This document shows positions 55,448 to 63,011 of a stretch of 64,000 nucleotides of DNA, one piece after another. Each line of letters begins with the position of its first letter. Position 1 is the first letter of the stretch. The position numbers were made by a program, and so were the translations under genes. The notes below the pieces were generated by a model that ran no database searches, was not told the origin of the DNA, and worked only from the letters and a program-made list of their open reading frames with translations. The stretch comes from Mesorhizobium sp. Root552 (lineage in GTDB: Bacteria; Pseudomonadota; Alphaproteobacteria; Rhizobiales; Rhizobiaceae), in assembly GCF_001427285.1 (NCBI RefSeq), contig NZ_LMFV01000034.1, positions 921 through 64,920 on the forward strand, given 5' to 3'.

Positions 55448-56917
55448 ATGTGGGACCGAAAGCCAGGCGGATCCTATCCGCTACAGAGCAATGCACCTCC
55501 CCAACTTCGGGATCGCAGCGCCCTCAGGCTGCGCTCAACGAGAGGCCAGTCCGAGCCAGCCCGTCGGCTGCTTGCGGCGTCAGCACTATGCGTAGTGGCT
55601 TTGTCCGGAACGGCCTGCACCACACATGAGGAATGGGTGGCAGAATGTACACGTTTCGCTGTCCACCCCGATGAGGGCGAAGGTGCGGGCGTAGCCTTTG
55701 CAGATATCAACAAGGCCATGGCGGTGGATGCCTGCGAGCGTGCTTTGGCAGGCGGCGCCGATGCCAAGCTGAAATTCCGCTACTCCCGGGCTTTGCTGGC
55801 AGGAACCCCGACGGCGGATGAAATTCAAAAGGCTGTAGTCAACGCCAGAGAGTCCTTCGACGGCGGGTACAAAATCGCTGGCATTACTTTGGGCCATATG
55901 TATCAGCAGGGCCTCGGGGTGCCGCGCGACGAAGCCGAAGCCCTGCGCTTCCAGCTAGCGGCCGCCGAAGCCGGGTCCAGCTCCGGAAAGTTCAGCGCCG
56001 GAGCCCTGCTGCTTCAAAACGGACCGGATGCTGCTGCACGCGCCAGGGGTATAGCGCTTCTCGAAGAAGCTGGAGAAAAATACCCTGACGCGCTGATTAC
56101 GATTGGCGACCACTATCTCGCGGATCGTAGTCTGTCGGAAAATGTCTACAAGGCCGCAGTTGCGTTCCAGAAGGCCGATGCCGCGGGTAACGCGATGGGA
56201 GCGTTTCGCCTCGGCACCACCTACCAGATAGAAAACACCGCGATTTATGCGCCAGCGCGAGGACTGGAATACCTGCTCAAGGCGGCAAACGCCGACCTGA
56301 AAGAAGCTTATCCTGAGGTTGCGAAAGCCCACTATTTCGCCAGGGGAACCGCGCAGGACTACACCAAGGCGCTGGAGTGGGCGAACAAGGGTGCCGGAGT
56401 GGGAAATGCCTATTCTCGATACATGGCCGGCTACATGTATTTCAATGCGCAAGGCACCGACAAAGATGCGCTGAAGGCCGAGTCACTGTTGAAGCAGGCG
56501 GCGGAACAGGGGCTGGGGGATGCAAAAAAGCTGCTCGATGACGAAGTCCTCGCCTATGCCGACGCCTTGCGGGCAATGCCGACAACCGAAGCGATGAGCT
56601 GCGTCGAAAAACGCAAATCATCTTATGATGAAAACGTCTTCGACTACTACAATATCTGCGATCTCAAGCTGAACGCCGTTGTCTGCAAGCGCATCGTCGC
56701 AGGCGAATTCATGAGCATTTTCGATGGCAAGGACCGCGAGCAATGCTCGGTGCGCTCGGTCAATCCAAGATCGTATATCGACCTTCTCTATGGGGCTGGC
56801 GAAGACAGTATCCTGCTGCGCAAGATCATCGCCAACACGAGCATTCGCATTGGCGCCTGCCACCCGCCGCTCATTCCGCGGCTGGCGGCGGAAAAGGTTT
56901 ACTGCGAACAGAAATGA
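55448..56917 (+). CDS. Sel1/TPR-repeat envelope protein
   Basis: This 489-aa protein has an N-terminal extension of about 38 residues, then a hydrophobic signal (RRLLAASALCVVALSGTACT) ending at a cysteine; the lipobox is imperfect (GTAC), so lipoprotein status is likely but unproven. About six Sel1-like helical repeats follow (AGITLGHMYQQGLGVPRDEA, AEAGSSSGKFSAGALLLQNG, AKAHYFARGTAQDYTKALEW, YMAGYMYFNAQGTDKDALKA). The C-terminal 110 residues hold several cysteines (SCVEKRK, YYNICDL, VVCKRI, EQCSVR). It probably presents a protein-interaction surface in the periplasm. It is convergent with the TIR-like gene, 7 bp away. Confidence 0.78.
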   Translation: MWDRKPGGSYPLQSNAPPQLRDRSALRLRSTRGQSEPARRLLAASALCVVALSGTACTTHEEWVAECTRFAVHPDEGEGAGVAFADINKAMAVDACERALAGGADAKLKFRYSRALLAGTPTADEIQKAVVNARESFDGGYKIAGITLGHMYQQGLGVPRDEAEALRFQLAAAEAGSSSGKFSAGALLLQNGPDAAARARGIALLEEAGEKYPDALITIGDHYLADRSLSENVYKAAVAFQKADAAGNAMGAFRLGTTYQIENTAIYAPARGLEYLLKAANADLKEAYPEVAKAHYFARGTAQDYTKALEWANKGAGVGNAYSRYMAGYMYFNAQGTDKDALKAESLLKQAAEQGLGDAKKLLDDEVLAYADALRAMPTTEAMSCVEKRKSSYDENVFDYYNICDLKLNAVVCKRIVAGEFMSIFDGKDREQCSVRSVNPRSYIDLLYGAGEDSILLRKIIANTSIRIGACHPPLIPRLAAEKVYCEQK

Positions 56918-56924
56918 ACAGCTC

Positions 56925-58550
56925 TCAATCGCCGGTGACGTGGTTGAGGAAGGTGTGAACCTCAAAAACGCATTCGCGCGGACTCTTGTCGAATTTCTGG
57001 AAGTCTATGCCTGACAGATCGGAAGGTAGTTCAAGGTCGCCTCTTGTCATCAGCATGCATTTATCGCGGCCGAGGCGGCCCCAGACGAAGCCGATTTCCA
57101 TGATGACGTTCTGTCTTGCCCGCGCGGTGGCGGCATCCTGCCGGTTGACTGCGGAACCGACATCGTCGGGCGTAACCAGAGCGATCGCACCGCGGATATC
57201 CCCGGCGACCTTTTCGAACTTCTCCGGCATGCTCATTGTGCCAAGATTGTCCGTCAGCATCACCTTCAGGGCAACGTTCGGGAACTTGCTGTGGAGCAGA
57301 TCCTTGAGCTCCAGCAACGCGACCTGGTCGTGTCCGTGAATGATGAGGATCGGAACCGCCCTCAAGGCGGAGTGCTCGATAGGGAACGCGCCTGCTGCCG
57401 GTGCTTTCATGCCGATGTTGAGAGCGAACTCGCGCAGCCGGATTATCCGGTCGAGCATGTAAGGATAGGACGAGAGCAGGAGCGTGATGTATGCCCAGAC
57501 TGAATCGTAGAGCCGCCTGCGCTGTTCGACAATCTCATTGAAATCTGTTCCAGGCGCGATCTTGGCGCCAGCCGTAATCATGAGCAGCGCCTGTTCCGCA
57601 GAATAGAGATCGCCGGCAGCAAGCAGGCCGATCCGGTCGGCGGTGTAGTGGCAGCTTCTCTTCCACGCACCATGGAAGAAAATAGCCGCCCGGCCGATAA
57701 CATCCTTGAGGAACCAGTATTGGAAATGCCCTGCCTTGATGTGCCCCAACTGCCGGCCGACGAACATCATGAATTCGCGCGAGGTTGGCTTGGCGGCGAA
57801 TTCGTCCAGCATTGCAGACGTTATGATGATTACGCCTCGCCGCGTAAAGCGTTTGGCGAGCAGCATCTCGAAAAGCCCGTCGCCCTGCAGGACGAAAACC
57901 GTAGGCCGTTCGATCTGGAGGAAGTCGCTGGCGCGCACGATGATGTTGTGGATCTGCGGATACTGATCCTTGGTGACCTCAATGCCATTGCCGTAGATGC
58001 GTGTAAGGGCAAGCTTCCACGTGATCCAGAAGAACAGCCAGATGATCCCGACATAGCCGGCCAACGGCAGCAAGACCAGCAGCAGCCGGGGGTTTATCAG
58101 AAGCAGCAACAAGGGGATGCCCAGAACAACGATGTTGGCTCCCCAGATGAATTTTATCCAGAATTTCTCCATCGGGTCGCGCAACTGCTCGATGGGAAAT
58201 GTGCTGCCGGGCGCCGCCTGGGGCAGTGTTATGCTTTCAACCGAACCAAGGGCAATTGCGTCTCGCTTGGTCGAGGTTGGGCTTGCCGGTTGCTGCTGAG
58301 GTGCGGCGGTCTTGATCGCAGCAAGCGCCGGTGGGGTCTGCAATGGCGGCGGTGCTGGCGGCTTGCTTTTCAGCAAGCCCTTCAATTCGGTATCTGCCAG
58401 CGGAACCCACCCTGCCATGCCTTCCGCCCAGACCAGAGTCTGGTCGCCCGCGCGCCCCTCGGCGATCAGGGCTTGAAGCTGGCCGGTGTCAAACGGGCCA
58501 TGCTCCTTTCCTGCGAGAACGCAATGCCATCGCTGCACGACCTCGCTCAT
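56925..58550 (-). CDS. GYF_2 - membrane - degenerate M48 peptidase - TIR-like (PF10137-type) protein
   Basis: This 541-aa fusion has a GYF_2 domain (5-60: HCVLAGKEHGPFDTGQLQAL), a Pro/Ala-rich linker, two membrane helices (about 135-153 and 156-180), an M48-peptidase-like domain (197-345) and a C-terminal TIR-like nucleotide-binding domain (399-525). The peptidase has lost its HExxH motif (VGRQLGHIKAGH), and the third ligand is also gone (CHYTADRIGLL), so it is a pseudo-enzyme. The TIR-like part has IIHGHDQVALLELKDLL, ALVTPDDVG and RARQNVIMEIGFVWGRLGR with candidate catalytic Glu485. Such domains in CBASS/Pycsar effectors cleave NAD+. The start is ATG 58550 (GGGGGA at 6 nt). It diverges from the RyR/SLOG gene. 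Confidence 0.82.
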   Translation of the reverse strand: MSEVVQRWHCVLAGKEHGPFDTGQLQALIAEGRAGDQTLVWAEGMAGWVPLADTELKGLLKSKPPAPPPLQTPPALAAIKTAAPQQQPASPTSTKRDAIALGSVESITLPQAAPGSTFPIEQLRDPMEKFWIKFIWGANIVVLGIPLLLLLINPRLLLVLLPLAGYVGIIWLFFWITWKLALTRIYGNGIEVTKDQYPQIHNIIVRASDFLQIERPTVFVLQGDGLFEMLLAKRFTRRGVIIITSAMLDEFAAKPTSREFMMFVGRQLGHIKAGHFQYWFLKDVIGRAAIFFHGAWKRSCHYTADRIGLLAAGDLYSAEQALLMITAGAKIAPGTDFNEIVEQRRRLYDSVWAYITLLLSSYPYMLDRIIRLREFALNIGMKAPAAGAFPIEHSALRAVPILIIHGHDQVALLELKDLLHSKFPNVALKVMLTDNLGTMSMPEKFEKVAGDIRGAIALVTPDDVGSAVNRQDAATARARQNVIMEIGFVWGRLGRDKCMLMTRGDLELPSDLSGIDFQKFDKSPRECVFEVHTFLNHVTGD

Positions 58551-58773
58551 CGATCCATCCCCCTTGGACCTGCTGTTCAAAATAGAGTGCCATGCGTCAC
58601 AGAATCCACGCAATGGAAAAAAGGCGCAAAAATCCCCTTCGATGGATGAGGCCCATAGTGCTTCTGGTGGACAAGCCTCGTCATCGTCGCCCGAATGGGG
58701 AAACAAGAGCATGTATGGACGATGCAGGTAATGATGTGTCTAAATCGGCAAGGCGCGCAACGGGGGCGTGAGG

Positions 58774-61700
58774 ATGGTTCGCCTTGTCGACGGCTTGCTA
58801 AGATACGGGAAGTATCTGGCATTCGCCGCGGTACTGATATTCGGCGCCACGGCGTTTCTCTTTGATAGCTGCGTCCTGGCGAATGGCGGCGGCGCGAGCT
58901 GGGAATGGCCGGGATTGCGGCGGCTGGCTGACGCATTCTACCGGGCTGCACAACTTTTCGTCCTCGAATTCAACCGAGACTGCAACAATCCCGCCCAATC
59001 TGCCGAGATAAATCTCGCTCTTGAGGCCGCGCGCTATGCCGCCTTGGTTTTTTCAGCAGCGGCAGTTGTTGCCTTCTTCGCACCCCGCCTCGCCCGCCGC
59101 CTTCTATTGCGTATCCAGATCTTGGGCCATCGAAGGCGCGCCATCGTTCTCGGCTACGGCCCGGTTGGCCAGGCCATTGCCCATGAACTGGCTACCCGTG
59201 TCCGGCACCGGCCGGCGGCAATATCCCATGTAGATGGCTTGAGGCATAGCCTTGGACAATGGATGCTCGGTCTGCCGGTCGTCGCGCAGGTGGACCAGTG
59301 GTGGAGGCAGGGCAGGTTCGTCACCGCCATTCATAGCGAGGTTACGCCGGCTCTTGCCGAAACGGCGCGACGCGACAACGTGGTGCTCGTCGAAGGTGAT
59401 CCCTCGGACCCCGCCTTGCACCGGCGCGTGCGGATTGAGCGCTCGTCATGCGTGTTTGTCGCGTCAGGCAGCGATATGCAAACACTCGATGCAGCGGTCT
59501 CCGCCCGCAATAGCCTGAGCGACGCGCCGCATGCCGTACGTGCGGTTCTGTCCGACCCTGACCTTGCTGCAACATTGCCTGAAACCGCCCCTCGCGGTTT
59601 TCTGGGAGCCGCCAACGTCCAGGGCTTTTCGCTGCCTGCCGAAGCCGCACGTCTGTTGATTGCGCAAGCCCGCTTCGATCGCGTGGCGCTCGAAAAGCGG
59701 CAGAGGCGCGTTCATCTTGTCATTGTCGGGTGTGGCGCGCAGGGCGAGTCGGTTGCCGTGGAAACCTTGCTGACAGCCTGGCGAACGGGTCTTGAGGCAC
59801 CCGTCATATCGATATTCGACCGAAACGCTGCCCTTGTCCGTAGCCGGCTCAAGCGCCGGGCACCGGCGCTTTTCCCGAACGATAACGAGCCATCACTGCC
59901 TATCGCTGCGCGGGCCCGCATCAACATCGAAGCTGCCGATGCCGACACGATCGATTTCGGGGCGGACGAGGGCCTCAAGCGGGTTCTTTCCGAACATGGG
60001 CCGGCAACGGCGTGGGTGTTTGCCGCGGGCGACGACTCGTTGAACCTGCGGGCTGCCGCCGCACTCCACATGGCCATTTTGAAAAGAACGCTTCCACCTG
60101 CCCCGATCCATGTACGAATTTGGAGCGGGCATCAGGGCGACACGCCAGTGTTGTCGACCCATCCGATCGGCATTGCCCGGGCATTCGGGGCTCTGGAAGC
60201 AACGATGGCCGCTACGCCGGCTTGCGACGACGATCCGGATCAGATCGCAAGGGAGCTGCACGAGGCCTATCGAGCCCAAGGCATCAGGATGCGGCTGGCC
60301 GATCCGAGTTTCGTATTCAGCGACGAACCCTGGGACGACCTCTCGGAAACGAAACGAAACGCCAATCGGCGGCTTCACCGCCATGCCGTCATGAAGTTCG
60401 AGGATTTGGGCGGGCAATGGCGGCACCGTGGCAGGATGGTACCCGCCGTCGATGCCGAGCTGCGCGATCCCTATGTCGCGACCGAAAACATCATGGACTA
60501 TGATGTCATGCAGGACGGCAAATTGCCAAGGCGCTGGTGGAAATCCGGCGCCGCGGCTCAGGATATCGAGAGCACGCATCGCGCTTCCAGAATACTTGCC
60601 GTGGCGATTGCCGAACACAATCGCTGGACGGCGGACCGAGCGCTGGACGGCTGGAAAATGACGCCGAAACCCGCCCCCTCACAACGAAACGACGAGCGAC
60701 GCCTGCACGACAACATGCATGGCTGGTCTGATCTCGACGCGGTAACGAGGCGCTGGGATGCTGTCCTTTTGCGCACGCTTGTCGAAGGAGACAGTGGCCG
60801 CGACGTGGATGTCAGCGCGTGGACGAAACGCGTTTGTACTCTCGTACTGGCAACCAGAACGGAAAAGCTGCCAAAGAAATCGAACATCGCCGTCTTCGAA
60901 CCGCGTTGCCGCTTCGTGCAGGACCCCGCATTTTCCGGCGAGACACATTCGCCAACGGAAATCCGCATCGTCATTGCGGGCGAGCCCGGTCGCGACAGTC
61001 TCGATGCCACCATCGAAAGCGCTCGTCAGGCTTTCTCGGCACTCATGGCCAAGCCCGCCATCTCGGCAAGGCTGTGCCGCGTCCGTTTCGATTTCTTTTC
61101 GCATCCGGCAGAGGAAACGCTGGCATTGGCCAATGCCATAGGCGCGGCGGCCAGAGCTTGGGCGGCCCCGCCCCCAAAGAGCGGCAGACCAAATGTACAG
61201 GTGCCTGTTGAAATTTCATCGCTGTGGGATTGGCAGGAAACTCCAGCGCCCGTTTTCGGATTCGTCGGCCATCGAGATCTAGATCGGACGAACGGGCCTC
61301 AGGGCCTGGCGCTGTTTCTCGAAGTGTTTTTTGCCGGCCGGCTTGCGCGTGGCGCTATCGGAGGGCTCGTCAGTGGATACGCACCCGGAGCGGACCGCAT
61401 TGCGGTCGACGCCTGGACAGGCCTCGGCGCTACCAAGCCATTGTTGTTTTTTCCGTTCTCCAGGGTCGAGAAAGACAGTTCCGGCACGGACAACCTCATC
61501 CATCTTACCGAAGAAGGTGCGGTCGAAGGTGCGGCTGAATGGGTACCGCACGGAGATATTGCCCATGTGGGGGTCGCCAGAACCTCGCAACCGAGGCCAG
61601 GTCTCGATGCGCACCGCAGCCAGGCATCCGATATCCTCGACAACTGCGATGTACTTGTGGCCGTCTATGACGGTGCGGGCAATTCCGGCAGCGGCAGCGC

Positions 61701-61827
61701 AGGAGATACCCTGCTGCGGGCAAAGACGATGGGGAAGAAAGTCATCATCATAGTTCGCGATGAGGAAGGAAACTGGCGCCATGACGATCCGGACGAAGAA
61801 ACGTCAACGGATTGGCAAAGGACATGA
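58774..61827 (+). CDS. Membrane protein with two Rossmann (TrkA-N-like) domains, RyR-like region and SLOG-like C-terminus
   Basis: This is a 1017-aa protein with two N-terminal membrane helices (about 14-30 and 85-103). A TrkA-N-like Rossmann fold has the GYGPVG loop (127-132), and a second one has IVGCGAQGES (316-325). Residues 489-670 resemble the RyR domain (IARELHEAYRAQG, PWDDLSETKRNANRRLHRHA, ILAVAIAEHNRWTADRALDG). The C-terminus (about 826-990) is SLOG-like: FGFVGHRDL, GGLVSGYAPGADRIAVDAW and VLVAVYDGAGNSGSGSAGDT. Such parts bind nucleotide ligands, so a sensor role is likely. ATG 58774 is preferred (GTG 58768 is possible). The patatin gene starts inside its stop codon (ATGA). Confidence 0.8.
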   Translation: MVRLVDGLLRYGKYLAFAAVLIFGATAFLFDSCVLANGGGASWEWPGLRRLADAFYRAAQLFVLEFNRDCNNPAQSAEINLALEAARYAALVFSAAAVVAFFAPRLARRLLLRIQILGHRRRAIVLGYGPVGQAIAHELATRVRHRPAAISHVDGLRHSLGQWMLGLPVVAQVDQWWRQGRFVTAIHSEVTPALAETARRDNVVLVEGDPSDPALHRRVRIERSSCVFVASGSDMQTLDAAVSARNSLSDAPHAVRAVLSDPDLAATLPETAPRGFLGAANVQGFSLPAEAARLLIAQARFDRVALEKRQRRVHLVIVGCGAQGESVAVETLLTAWRTGLEAPVISIFDRNAALVRSRLKRRAPALFPNDNEPSLPIAARARINIEAADADTIDFGADEGLKRVLSEHGPATAWVFAAGDDSLNLRAAAALHMAILKRTLPPAPIHVRIWSGHQGDTPVLSTHPIGIARAFGALEATMAATPACDDDPDQIARELHEAYRAQGIRMRLADPSFVFSDEPWDDLSETKRNANRRLHRHAVMKFEDLGGQWRHRGRMVPAVDAELRDPYVATENIMDYDVMQDGKLPRRWWKSGAAAQDIESTHRASRILAVAIAEHNRWTADRALDGWKMTPKPAPSQRNDERRLHDNMHGWSDLDAVTRRWDAVLLRTLVEGDSGRDVDVSAWTKRVCTLVLATRTEKLPKKSNIAVFEPRCRFVQDPAFSGETHSPTEIRIVIAGEPGRDSLDATIESARQAFSALMAKPAISARLCRVRFDFFSHPAEETLALANAIGAAARAWAAPPPKSGRPNVQVPVEISSLWDWQETPAPVFGFVGHRDLDRTNGPQGLALFLEVFFAGRLARGAIGGLVSGYAPGADRIAVDAWTGLGATKPLLFFPFSRVEKDSSGTDNLIHLTEEGAVEGAAEWVPHGDIAHVGVARTSQPRPGLDAHRSQASDILDNCDVLVAVYDGAGNSGSGSAGDTLLRAKTMGKKVIIIVRDEEGNWRHDDPDEETSTDWQRT

Positions 61828-62918
61828 CGAACAGGCCGAAACGAATACTGGCGCTCGACGGCGGTGGACTGCGCGGCGTGGCGTCGATCGCGTTCCTCGA
61901 ACGATTGGAAGAGAGGCTTCGGCTCGATCACGGGCGCCCGATCGCACTGCATGAGCATTTCGACCTGATCGGGGGCACTTCCACAGGCTCGATCATCGCG
62001 ACAGGTCTTGCGCTAGGACAACCACTGTCGGAGATCAAGGATCACTATTTCAGGCTTGCGCCCAATGTTTTCAGGCGTGCCTGGAACCGCATCCCTCTTG
62101 TTCACGCCATTTTCAGCGCGGAGGCCCTCCAGCGTGAATTCCTCGGAATCGTCGGCGACCGCACGCTTGCCGCCCCCGATCTCAAGACAGGCCTCGCCAT
62201 CATTACCAAACGTGTCGATACCGGCGCCGTCTGGTTCCTGACCAACAACAGTGCAGCGCCCTACTGGAACGATCCCGAAGACGGCAGTTACATCGGCAAT
62301 CGCCACTACTCGCTTGCCAACATCATCCGGGCCTCGACGGCTGCTCCGCATTTTTTCGACCCTCACCTCATCGAGATCGTGAAGGGCAAGACCGCGGGCC
62401 TGTTCGTGGACGGAGGCGTTTCGCCACATAACAACCCTGGCTTGGCGTTGCTCCATATCGCTACGGTTCCCGCTTACGGCTACGGCTGGGAAACAGGCCA
62501 GGACCAACTGGAGATAACATCGATCGGGACCGGTTCGTTTCGCTATCGCGTCGAGCGCAAATCCTTCTCGTCCCGCTTTGCCGCCCCCTTCGCCATCGAC
62601 GCCTTGCGCTCGATGATGTCGGACAACGACACGCTGGTTCTGATGATGATGCAGACGCTAGGACGCTGCCAGACGCCTTGGTCGATCAATTCCGAGATTG
62701 GAAACTTGTGTGGAGTATGCATAGCGCCCGAACCGCTGTTCACGTTCCGGCGCTACGATCTCCTCCTGGAGCACCAATGGCTGAAGGACGAACTTGGCAT
62801 CGACATGACTGCCCGGCAATTGGCCAGGATTCGCGACATTACGAGCCTCTCCACCATGGAGAGCATCTATTCCATGGCATCGGCAGTGGCTGAAAAACAG
62901 ATTGCGGGGTCGCTGTAA
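61824..62918 (+). CDS. Patatin-like phospholipase
   Basis: This 364-aa lipase-like protein has the oxyanion hole DGGGLRG (12-18), the nucleophile Ser53 in GTSTG and the catalytic Asp196 in VDGGV, so the Ser-Asp dyad is intact. The RASTAAPHFFDP stretch is typical of the bacterial group that includes the CBASS effector CapV. No signal or membrane helix is seen. It would attack membrane phospholipids when activated. ATG 61824 overlaps the RyR/SLOG stop by 4 bp, so the two proteins are made together and probably interact. No separate promoter is visible. Confidence 0.9.
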   Translation: MTNRPKRILALDGGGLRGVASIAFLERLEERLRLDHGRPIALHEHFDLIGGTSTGSIIATGLALGQPLSEIKDHYFRLAPNVFRRAWNRIPLVHAIFSAEALQREFLGIVGDRTLAAPDLKTGLAIITKRVDTGAVWFLTNNSAAPYWNDPEDGSYIGNRHYSLANIIRASTAAPHFFDPHLIEIVKGKTAGLFVDGGVSPHNNPGLALLHIATVPAYGYGWETGQDQLEITSIGTGSFRYRVERKSFSSRFAAPFAIDALRSMMSDNDTLVLMMMQTLGRCQTPWSINSEIGNLCGVCIAPEPLFTFRRYDLLLEHQWLKDELGIDMTARQLARIRDITSLSTMESIYSMASAVAEKQIAGSL

Positions 62919-63011
62919 CCCACGGCTACTCGGGAAAGACCGGATGCGGGCATAGCGAGCCGAAGGCCGGCACCACAAAACCCGGCGACCAACCCATTGA
63001 GAAGTGGCCAT

